DNA from: Gentiana macrophylla
Lineage: Eukaryota; Streptophyta; Magnoliopsida; Gentianales; Gentianaceae
Direction: 5' to 3'
Length of the DNA: 64,000 nt
NCBI GenBank assembly: GCA_026214975.1
Contig: CM047808.1
Location: forward strand, 6,747,262-6,811,261
The notes under the pieces were generated by a model. The model was not told the DNA's origin. It saw only the letters and a program-made list of their open reading frames with translations, and ran no database searches. Positions 34,891-46,000 of the stretch are shown here, in pieces. Every line of letters begins with the position of its first letter. Positions within the stretch are counted from its first letter, which is position 1. The translations under genes were made by a program, and so were the position numbers.

Positions 34891-37800
34891 TCATGAAGAT
34901 GGGGAGAATAACCCATCAGGAATTATTAGGGGTGGGAACAATGGAGGAGGTGGAGGAGCTGGAGGGGCCACCAGATCATGGGGTACTGCAGTTTCCGGTC
35001 AATCTATTTCAACAAGTGGTAGCATTGGATCTCCTTCAAGCAAGAGTGAGACAGCAATGCCTACTCCTGCCAGCGAAAGCACTTTCCTTAAATTAAACAA
35101 TCTGGACATTCAAGGTGATGATGCTGGATCTCAGGGTACAGCTGGGTAAGCATTTTAGGCTATGGGTTCTCTTCTTCTGCTTAATCTGATCACTGAATTG
35201 AATGAATTCTAGCTGAGCATTATATGCATATATATCTTCTGCTTAATATTTGATTAGAATTGAATGTATGCTATGTAAGGATTTTATGTCGTGATCTCTT
35301 TTGCTTAATGTACTTGATTTTAGAATTGAATGTAATTAACAAATCTTTTGATGTTGCGTTCTCTTATGCGTAATATTTGAACAATTGAGCTTGAATTCGT
35401 GTGAACTATGGTATGGTGAATGTCACTGATTTTTGTGAAATGGGAAATCCTTAAGCTGGATGTATACTGAACCGTTTTATATAAATAGTAAATTTGATTA
35501 ATACTTGAGAGTTAAACATGAAGGGTTGTCTTGTTATCTGTTTTGTCTTGTTAAAGGTCAATGTTGTTTAAGAAGGAACTTGGGTATTTATGATTGTATT
35601 TGTGACATTTATACCGTGCACTATCTCCTGTTTTATAGTTTTGATGGTTCTGTTTAAGTAATGTTTTTGCTATGAATTTAGTCAAGAATGAGTACTGCAT
35701 TTTTCTAGCCGATTTTCACCTTAATCATGTCATTTATATCAGAATTGGCATTAGTAATCAAATTTTTGTATCAGCAACAGGAAAAAGAAAAGAGGTCAAC
35801 GAGCGGTTGGAGGCGATAAGACTGGTAGAGGGCTGCGTCAGTTTAGCATGAAAGGTGTGTGATTATAAATATATGTTTCCATTCCACTTACTCTAGTTAA
35901 CATATCTTGTCCTCCTCTATTTAACATGATCACCCTCCACTAAATAATATCATAATATGGAGTGGCTCGTTGATGATTGTTTGCTTGAGCTCAAGTATTT
36001 ACTGTGTTTTTTGTTTTGTAAAATCATGTATTTCACTGATTTGTAGTCTTCTGCTGATTCTGTGTATTGGTAATTTTGTCTAGTGTGCGAGAAGGTTGAA
36101 AGCAAAGGGAGAACAACATATAATGAGGTTAGCTGATTTGCAAGCCTTCTTGTATTTCAGTTTACATCAAGTAACATGTTTTTTTTACTATGCTGGCTTT
36201 ATTTTAGAAATTTACAGTCAAGATAGTTGGTGATGCCTTCTTTAGCTGTATCTGCCTTTGAAATGAATGCGTACATCTTGGGAGTTAATTTTCTTCATGG
36301 GGTTAGAGAGACCATGACTTGTTACACATACATATGGAGACCGTAACTTGTTACCCATACTTATGGAGATCATGACTATTATACTTATAAATACTTGTCA
36401 TACATAATCTTCTTTGATGCATGTTAATTGCATAACATGACAGCAAGTATATGTTTCTGAGAGGATATGAAGAGATGTCATTTTGAGTGAGTAGGGCTTC
36501 TTTCATAGCGAAGTCTATCTATTGATGCAAGATTTTTGGCGTCACTGCAATTATAACTCTTATATCATGTAAATTTGGTTTGTTATCACTCTGTTTTTTC
36601 CCTGTCTTTACCTTTAATTCTCTTTCATTTATATGATTATCTAGTATTATGCTGCTCCTTTTCTCTGAGGTAAATGATAATGGATTAGAAGTGTTGGGGA
36701 TGCTTTGTCCACAGTTCCTCATGCATTTTTTTGTCCTAGTTCCCTCGTATAGGTTCTGCCATTTCCTTTCAGTTTACCTTTTCTTGCAAGATGTTTAAGC
36801 ATCCCTGGAATTGTTTTTCATGTTATCATCATGGTAATCTTGCATCCGAAAAGGTAAGGCATATATGGAACCAGAGCAGTGTATTTGTATTTATATATTA
36901 CTAATGATGTGATTGGATTATTGTGCTTGAGTTTATGCAATTCGGGCTTTAAGATGTGTTTTATAATGTTCATAAGAATTGCGAGATTGGCGTGTAAAGC
37001 TGTGGCTATAGTACAGAAATTAATACATGTATATCAGCCAAGTTTTAGCTCTTGAGTAGCTTGACATGATTTTAGAGTTAATGGAAATGATAGTTTGGCT
37101 TGAAGAAATGGTCTATCTCTCGCTAGCATTTTTAGGCTTTGTTTGGATTGAAGGAACTGAACGGAAAAGAAAATAGAGGATTGTTACTGAAGAGAAAGTT
37201 GGGGGGAAGGAGTGATTTCAAAGTCTCTTTGTAGTGTTTGGATTGAGCTGAGAGGTAAGGAATGGAAATATTAAAAAACGTGTTTGGAATCAAGTATCTC
37301 AAGTACAGAACAGTTTCCTAGATCGGAAGGAATCGAGCCGGAAATGTAATTACCATATGATGACGTAAGACATCCACGTTTTTTATTCAATAAGAAAGAT
37401 GACAAAAACAAAAGTTTAACCATACATTGGCAGCTTGATCCATTTATCTTTTCTATAATATTGGTTAATGTTGTACTTTGTTAGTGAGGCTTTCCTTAAG
37501 GATCATAAAATAAAACTATCTCTGGGATAAGAGAAGAGGTAGTAGAAATAACATTCCTGGAGAAAAGAAAAAAAACCAGGTAAGTTAACTACTTTACAAA
37601 ATATTCTATTATCGATACACTGATTTGATGTAATCTCCCATTTTATCTCGTATTTCTTGCCCCTCCAACTGCTGAAGGAAAAGTCTAATGTTAGTTATCC
37701 TTCACTTTCACCCTGGGCCAATAACATTATGAGCAACATTTCATGCCTTTCATTCCTTTCATTCCAGTTTCTAGAAACCACGGTAGCCAAGGCCAGACAT

Positions 37801-40800
37801 GCTAAGTCTTATTGAGAGTTTGTTTGTCTTCACTGATTTGCATTTGCCCATTGTAAAATCCTACCTCAAGTAGGGGGGCTGAATTCACAATGGATGGCCT
37901 TGAGTACACTATTCCAAACTCTCATAGCATAGGGGCAAGCAAAGAAAAGGTAATCATGGTGTCTCATTCAGGTCACAGCTGTAGTCCAGTGAAGAAATAG
38001 CAGCAATGGGGAGGGCAGTGAAATAGTCTAAAGTGCGTTGGGCTGAAGGAAAAAAAAAACAAAGAAAAAAACTAAGGGGGTAAAGCAGCCAGTGTGCAGA
38101 ACCGGAGGCTAAAACATCTATAAAGAGGGGTTTCTGCGAGGTCAGCCTAGAAAGACTTAATTCACCGCAGTCCCATCAGCTTGTTGCATGATGACAGTGG
38201 CAAATAAATACATCAAATAATAATGTCTTTCTACACAGAGTTGGATAGGATCTTTCGAAATCAGTGATTCATCTAAGCTTAACAACTGCCTGAATAGGGG
38301 CAATCAAGTTTATATAAGATGCTCCAATGCTCCATACTTCTCCTTGCTTTTATGCCTGCTACAAGTATCGTCATCACCTGGTTTGACTTATCTCCATAAT
38401 TTACCAAAACCTGACATTTGCGTCTTTTTCAGGTTGCAGATGAACTAGTTGCTGAATTTGCAGATCCTAACATTGACATTTCTGCTCCAGGTCAGGTGTG
38501 TTATTTTCCTGGTTTATTTGACTTGAATCGAGCTTAATTGTTGTTACTCAGAGAAACTTACAACGTCTGATTTTTTGCATCTTAATTGTATGGCAGCAAC
38601 AATATGATGAAAAGAATATACGCCGGAGAGTGTATGACGCTTTAAATGTTCTTATGGCAATGGATATCATTTCCAAAGATAAAAAGGACATACAGTGGAG
38701 GGGACTACCCCGTTCTAGCTTGAATGACATCGAAGAGTTAAAGGTTTAATATGAATATCAGGCTTTCCGTCTTTACTCCCATATTCTCGTTTCAGTTCTA
38801 TTGCGAGATTTTGTTAATCTTCACCTGTATGTGTTAAGAAGCTTTTGAATCTTCTTGAGGTTGTATAACAGATATTTATCTCTTATTGCAGAATGAGCGA
38901 CTTGGAATAAAAAATAGGATTGAGAAAAAAACAGCTTACCTGGAAGAACTCGAGGAACAAGTAAGAATAAGAGTAATAAACATATATTTTATTCCAATAT
39001 TCTTTTCATATGCTTTAAATGACGCATGTGTTCTTTTTTCCTTTGATGAAGTACGTAGGCCTTCAAAATCTCGTACAACGTAATGAGCAACTCTACGGCT
39101 CAGGAAATGTCCCCAGCGGAGGTGTCTCTTTACCTTTTATATTGGTGCAGGTAAACTTGCATTGAAACCTTAATACTTGTTTTACTGAAACTTTGGTACT
39201 TTAGGTGCTTGTGTGCTCCAACGATGCATGAATATTTCTGTTTGGTAGCGTGTTCCGTATCCGATACTTATTTCGACATAGAGACGCACCTGATACTTCG
39301 TGTACACACCTGGGGCAAAATTTTAATTTTTAAAAGTTGGATACGGGATATATATATATACACTACTCGGATATGTGAAACGAATAACTATGTTGAAAAT
39401 TGAGTAAATACCGCTAGATAATGAATGAAAAGTTGTGCAAAATAATGAAAAACTACCGGAATGAAGGGAACCACTAAAAATGTTTTGTTTTGTGTGTTTT
39501 AATATTTATTATTTGGTCTTTATAGTTTTATCATGTACAATTTGGTCCTTATAGTTTTAATAATAATGCATGTGCCCTCTATATCCATATCCTATATTTT
39601 TTTGAAATCCTGCACCCGTGTATCCCATATTCATGTATCCGTACGCTGGTACGCATGCAACCCAAGTTTGCACTGCAGTTGTATTTTAGGATTGCTTCTT
39701 AGTTTTCTGACTTTAGGCTTGTAGCTATAGAATTACTGGGCTGAGTCAAATTATTTCTTTTCCTTCTAATTAACTTGAAGACTATTTAAATAAGGCGATC
39801 CTTACGCGACAGTAAAAGCCGTCACGGTGTGGCTAGAGATTAATGGTTTGAGCCATGAAAACAACCTCTTTTAGAAACGTACACGGTGTGTACAACAAGG
39901 CTAAATGGCCCTGCCCTCCCTGCATTGGGCAGCCCTTCAAACTTGAATAATACTTAAGTTTGCATAAAATGGTGACAGGGATCATCCATGCTTTCTCCAA
40001 GTTGTGTATTTTTAAGGCCAAGAACAAAATTGAATGCTTGAATTGTATTATCATGCTTCAACTGTATATAAAGTTTACAACTTTTTTCTCAGAGTAAATA
40101 CTCTCTGTTCGGACTTTGGTACAAATCTGAGCTGATAAGAGTGAAGTAGGTGCAATTTGGACCTTGTTTCTTTATTAAAAGACCATACCTTTACAAGTTG
40201 TCTAAAATAAAATCTTAGATGTAGTACTAATTTAAAAAAAAAAGATGTAGAAAGTGATTATATCTAACATACTGAAACTAGTACAATGTTATCATAATCA
40301 CCAAGATTCCACCTTGGCTGCTATAAAAAAAATCAATGGTGACATAACTGTAAATCCATCCCTAAGCTACATAGCCAACATATTCAAAAGTGGCTTTATA
40401 TTTTCAGAAACTCTTTTGTGCATCTTTAAAATTTCATTCATGTTGTGTAGAGTGGCTTTCTTGGTTCCACCTTTCCTTGGCACTATTCACTTCACAAATG
40501 AACCTTGCATAAACATATAAGAAAGTTTTTTTTTTTATTCTTTCAAATCGCTTCTTTTAGTCGTAGCATACGATTCAAGTCTAAGTCAATTGTATAATCC
40601 ACTCAAATTGTGAGTGCTTGAAAGTTTTGGGGGTCCGTGCTACCTTATACGTCATAGTTATAACGTTTCTCATTCTTTTACGTTGTTGAAATTGTAGACT
40701 CGGCCTCATGCAACAGTTGAAGTGGAAATATCAGAGGACATGCAACTAGTTCATTTTGACTTCAACAGGTTCCCCATTCTTTTTTTAAATATTGCTTATT

Positions 40801-41383
40801 TATTCAATCTTAAGTGATTTTTCGAGCAACGAGGTTTCCCTTCCTGATTGATTGCTGAGTTATTGACATTCAATATGTTTGTTATATATTTGTATGGGCA
40901 CTTGTTAAAGGCATCACATCTGATCTACCTCGGCACAACACTTTGTGCAAGGTTCGACTTTGTAGAGGTCGAAAATGGATGTTCGACCTCTGCAAAGTCG
41001 AATGTTGAGCTTAGAATCGACTTTCCAGAGGTCGAATGTCACTGTGGTGGCCCAAAAGTAGATTATGTGTAGTGCCTCTAACAACTGCCTATTTGAGATT
41101 GTCCATAACAGCCAAAACAAACTAATAATTGTGTATGAATTACAGCACTCCATTTGAGCTACACGACGATAATTACGTACTGAAAGCAATGAAGTTCTGT
41201 GAAAGGCCACAAGTTGAAGCCATTGAACAAAATATACCTACAGATGGAGGTGAAAACGCCAACATGTCCCCCTTATTTCTAACTCAAGTACCTCAACCAC
41301 CGCCTTCAGTATCTGCTAGGCCTCCTCCTGCTTCGCCTCCCCTTCCCGGTATACTCAAGGCACGTGTTAAACACGAGCATTAA
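34883..41383 (+). CDS. DPB: DPB-type transcription factor (E2F dimerisation partner), 9 exons
   Basis: DP proteins pair with E2F to bind promoters of cell-cycle genes in the nucleus. Exons: 34883-35145, 35775-35854, 36084-36127, 38433-38495, 38597-38743, 38892-38960, 39052-39150, 40698-40768, 41146-41383, all GT-AG and in frame, giving 357 aa. The N-terminus is Gly/Ser-rich and variable. A basic KKKRGQRA precedes the winged-helix domain (about residues 105-190: [20 protein letters not shown] ... [20 protein letters not shown]). A coiled-coil dimerisation region follows ([20 protein letters not shown] ... about 192-240). The core [20 protein letters not shown] and [20 protein letters not shown] matches DPB rather than DPA. 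The C-tail is proline-rich ([18 protein letters not shown]). Exon 2 has a CAGCAACAG acceptor that could add or skip two residues. Confidence 0.95.
37680..38040 (-). pseudogene. LINE 3' fragment (zf-RVT) in DPB intron 3
   Basis: On the minus strand the text reads [20 protein letters not shown] then AIHCEF, and further left [19 protein letters not shown]. This matches the zinc-binding and C-terminal part of plant L1 reverse transcriptase (H.HLFF.C..A..VW..., then W.ERN.R.F). Frames are broken. It is antisense to DPB and its ends are not defined. Confidence 0.6.
39249..39668 (+). repeat. Unclassified dispersed repeat, copy in DPB intron 7
   Basis: It starts near CCGTATCCGATACTT and ends near GTATCCGTACGCTGGTACGC. 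In reverse orientation it is clearly related to 47098-47450 in AVT1 intron 1. Both share TACACACC, GTTGGATA(C/T)GGG or a variant, a long AT-rich middle with TTTGGTCCT, and the GTATCCG end. It has no coding capacity. The class is unclear, as no convincing terminal inverted repeat or target duplication was found. Confidence 0.55.
40897..41089. mobile_element. MITE-like element with palindromic core, DPB intron 8
   Basis: The ends are inverted repeats of about 32 bp (left GGCACTTGTTAAAGGCATCA, right in reverse complement GGCAGTTGTTAGAGGCACTA). Inside, a 21-bp arm at 40953-40973 (TTCGACTTTGTAGAGGTCGA plus A) is repeated inverted at 40982-41002 with one mismatch. A diverged third arm lies at 41017-41036. 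The element ends 56 bp before exon 9. It is related to 45132-45305. Confidence 0.75.
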
Positions 41384-42460
41384 TTTACCACCTGGCACCT
41401 GCTTGTACCGTTGTTTTCTCTCTCTATCTCCTTTGTTTTTCTTTCCTGTAAATTGTGTAGAAATTAACCTTCTTATAATGGATTTGTGGTTATCCAATGT
41501 GCGGGTATACGAGTGTTTATATCCGCGTAGAAACAAGGTGTAGGTGTTCTTTTATCTATTAAACTGACATATTTTCTGGTAGTATTTCTATGTATGGTTA
41601 TGGCATTAGCTGTTTTTATCAGAGACCAACCCCAGTTGGAAGCATATTTTGCACCATCTGTTATATATATATTTACACTTTACATAATATATCCTAAAAA
41701 TAATTGTTATATCGTAACATTTTTATAGGATCAAGGGCCCTGGAAAAAAGAAAATTGGCCTAGGACCTAGAACAATAGCATGTGGAATATGGTTCTTGAA
41801 AAGGAAAATTAGTGGTCAGTTCAACTCGACTAGACTTCATTTGACAGCTCTAAATTATGATTTAAGTAAGTCTCTTTTGACATATAATCGGTTTGCAGAA
41901 GAAGTATCACAAACCGACATATCTTGCGTAGACGTCCTGAGTCAAGCCGGTTGAGCATATGTCTCAGTCTCACCCTCTATGTATAGAGTTCACGTTCGGA
42001 TTTTTGTATGGAACATTAACTTTTGTCGTTTATAACGGAATCATTATTCTTACAAATGAGCTGAGTAAGCCCCCAATCTCCTTCTTCATTATCATGGATT
42101 TATTATCTTGGGTGAGCTAAGCATGTCTCGGTCTCTTTCTTTATTATATTGGACAAGCTGAGCAGATCTCAGTTTCTTTCTTTATTATCATACACGAGCT
42201 GAGCAAATCGTAGTCTCTTTCGTTATGAGTTCTTTGGATTTTTATCATTAGGCATCAATTTGTTTTATGGATTTCTTACTTCATTTATCTTGCGCGGGCC
42301 GAGTATACTTCAGTCTCTTTCTTAAATTGAAGTTTTTTTTTCTTCTGAATTTTGACTCAACACTGAATAGTCGTATTTTTTTTCTTTCATTTAGTTGATT
42401 TTTCTCATTGTGTTTTGCTGTATGAGATTATAATGAGGCGGGATGAGATGTCGATATGTT

Positions 42461-42495
<35 letters not shown>

Positions 42496-43068
42496 AGAGA
42501 GGATATGTTATAGACTTTAAGGTGAATTGCTTCACCTTTTGCGATTTTTTTTATAATAAAATAAAAAGTTTTACTCAAAAAAGAAAAAAAACACAAACTT
42601 TTCTAAACTTAAAAAGGAGCACCTATATAATACTTAAAGCATGACAACAAAAAAGCCCTTGTCAAACAAAGGCCAGGGAATATCTACCATGAGAATGAAC
42701 TGAACAGAAGAAGAGAATCAATTGCCAAAAATGGAAATGTAAATTTTATTTTTTACCTTTTCAATTGATTTCTAGTCTCTTTCCTATAAAAATAAATTAT
42801 CACTATCTTTCACTCAAACTACAATTTTCATTAAACCACCAACAAAATCATAGAAAAAATAGTTAAATATGAGCACTGAAAGCTTTGACAGCTTCATGCT
42901 CTGAACAAATAAGCATTTTTTTTTAAAAAGAAAAAGAAAAAGAAAAAAAAAAAAAAACTAAACTGAAAGAAGATGCTAACAAATTGTTGGGACTTGAGTA
43001 AAAGTGTTCCTGCTTCAAGCGGCGCGATGGCGCGGCAGTGATGGCCATGTCAGTATTTAGGGTGTTGT
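41384..43068. other. Convergent intergenic region between DPB and AVT1
   Basis: The 3' flanks of the two genes meet here. Apart from the tandem repeat at 42050-42330, a T-run at about 42464-42494 and an A-rich patch at about 42920-42958, no gene is seen. The 60-codon frame after the T-run is simple sequence, not a gene. Confidence 0.6.
42050..42330. repeat. Imperfect tandem repeat, unit about 55-60 bp
   Basis: About five diverged units each contain GAGCTGAGCA or a variant, then GTCTC(A/G)GTCTCTTTC or a variant, then TTTATTAT. Examples start near 42057, 42112, 42158, 42194 and 42296. The origin is unknown. Confidence 0.6.
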
Positions 43069-46000
43069 TTAGTACTGCTTTGCAAGTTCTAAAGCTGATT
43101 TATAGGTCCCCAAAGCTGCACTGACTAGTCCCAACACCACAATATTAATGCTCAAGATAACCTAAGACAAGAAAACCATACAATGTGAAAAAATCGTTTA
43201 AATTTTCTCGACTGTGAAAAAGTTGTTTGTCACTGTGGTGCCATCACAGTAGATTTGGTATGGTGCTTTTAACGACCCCTGTATAATAAATGTAAACGGT
43301 TACCTGTGTTCTGGTTGCTTTCCTCCCCAATATTTTCAAGGCGCACAAAGCCGGCATTATTACTGCCTGCAACCAATAAATCATATATATACGAGTTGTA
43401 AAAAAAACTCGGAAAAAAAACACTGCTTAACAATTGATTAACATCCAACACAAATATGCACCTTAAACGAGAAAGTTTTATTTAGGGTTTAGAGTTTAGG
43501 ATTTAGGTAGTCACCCTGCAAGTTGAGTGGTTTGTTATTTAGATTTTAAAACACTAGTAGCAGATAAACAAAAGCACTTACCATTAACACACTAAATAGA
43601 GAACCAATCAAAGACATCACAAGACCTGCAACACACGAAAACACAATCTTGGAAGTCAAGTAGTCGAATCATAAGCATAACAATATGCTACGGTTTTACA
43701 CTAGCTATTCACGTACACTAATATTATCATGGAAACATAGCATAATGTGGTAATCGCGCTAACTGAAAAAAAAGTTAAACGGGAAACAAAACCGATGCTT
43801 ACCAAAGAAAGGAAGCACTAATGCAACAGCAAGGGAAGATAATACGATGAGCGTCCTTAAAAGAATGAAGAACCATAAATTATCAGATACCCTTTTAGGA
43901 AGCAATTCCTCTATACTTCTGGCTAGCGGGTTCATCAACAGGGCATATTTAAGCAAACATTAAGGAAATAACAAAGAGGAATACATACAGGACTTATGAT
44001 ATAAACAAAACAAAACAAACAAAGCACGATATGTCACCAAAACTCATGTCCAAAAGGATATTTAGTCAAGGGGTTGATAACCTGCTCAAAAACACAATGG
44101 AAAAGTTAAAAACTTCCACCAACTAGACAAGCAACATATACACGTAAATACGCATGCATGGGGACATCAATTTTATACTCACTGTTGTCCACCCTGCAAA
44201 TTTAGAAATAAAGGAATGTGATGGCAGGTTCAAAGTAATCTGTGACGCTGTGCTTTCACCAAACATCAGAAATCCCATAACTGCAGCACCACCGTATAGC
44301 ATAACACAAATAACAAAACTGCATCCACCACAATAACAATGTTGCTTCAACATAAGTGAAAAGAAAAAAATCTGCAAATTTGTATATGTAGATGAAGAAA
44401 AAAAGAGGCAAGATTTGACTTTTTGTTTACCATATGATTACTGCTTTAGTAAACTGAGTTTTGTCAGCCATTGATTGGTAAATATTCGGGAAAACGGAGT
44501 GGCCAGAATAACAGTATCCATAGACACCTATCGCGAAAGGAATGCCACTCCAGTTCACCACTTGACCACTAGGATGAAAACCAACTCCGCCTATGGTACC
44601 AAGAAAAAACAAACAAAGTACTACCGTGACCGTTGCAATGACCCCTCCAGCTGCAAGAAGTTATGCAACATTCAGACATGGCAAAAATAAAAAAAAGATA
44701 GCCGTATAGAGATGATACAAGAAAGTGGTTCAGACCTGAAAGATACGAGATCAGGCGCAAATCTTTCAGCCAAACAGTGGGTAAAATAACAAGGGTGGTG
44801 ATGATTGCAAATAAATGCATAGAATCCAGATGAAAACCAGATATGTTAATGGACGTCCCGGGAAATAGCTGCGTAAGGTTATCCCCTTCTAGTATGATAA
44901 ACTCTACACATGATGTCTGCAGTTCAGGGAACATGTGTCAGGATTATTAGCTGTGCCAACATCTTAGGAAGTTAACAAATTTCAGAGGAGTACTAAGTGG
45001 TGTCCTTACGTATAGTTCCGCATACAAAATAATCTGCATATAGTATACAATGAGATTAAGTGTCAGCCAAGAAAAAATGTTGGAAGAAAATGACCCTCTA
45101 AATGGAATTATAAAAAAAAAGGTGCATAAATTCAAGAAAGACTATAGTTGGGGGTTTTTAGTGGCACCACACCAAACCTACTTACAGGGCACCATAATAA
45201 GGTTCGACCTTTGGAAAGTCGAACCTCACACCCGGATGTGGTGCCATGGTAGATGTTATGTGGTGCCACTAAAGGCACCCTTAATTTTTCTATGGTCTTT
45301 CTTGACTATACACAATTGACTTACAGAAACTATGACGCGTCCGAGTTTCCCAAAAGCTGCCTCACCCATGTCTGGAAAAGTTGAGATGCCTTCTTTGGCT
45401 TCGAAGCAGTGCCTCATAAGGTCTGCAGTATAACAACAGACAAAGGCAAACAGCAATAGAAATGCTAAACTTGCCCAGCCACCTTCCTTCACTGTATACG
45501 GTGTTGAAAGAATCCCGACTCCAGCCATCACATTTACTCCTACTCAGTTCAAAATCAACCTTTAAGTCACACCAATAAATTATTTTACACTACAACAAGT
45601 ATTCTACAAATTATACCAAAAAAAGGGAAGTGTTTTCAAGAACATATTGCTTGGAAAAGCACAAATCAATGACATTTGCTAACCGTTGAATATTGTTTGA
45701 ACAAAGCTACATCCATGGCCAATAGGAAGTTCCCCCGTAAACTGCTTCTGCAGTCTTTGGCTTTCCAACCATGACACTTGTTTCCCTGGCATGCCTCCTC
45801 CATATTCTTTTTGTTTCAAGTCTTTATGCGGCTCAGCCAGCAGTGGAGTCTTTGCATTCGAATCCACGTTATCAGGAACAATATTCTCACGGCTTGAGTA
45901 ACCAAGTAAACGCCTAATGTTTCCAACAGCAGGTGATGCAGCAAGTGTGTAAACGTCCGTTGTTTCTCTGCAAGGACGAAAAGGTTGCGACTTGTGAGAT

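Noticed and set aside
37130..37340. GGCTTTGTTTGGATTG text resembling a PIF/Tourist terminus in DPB intron 3
   Set aside because: No inverted partner or target duplication was found nearby.
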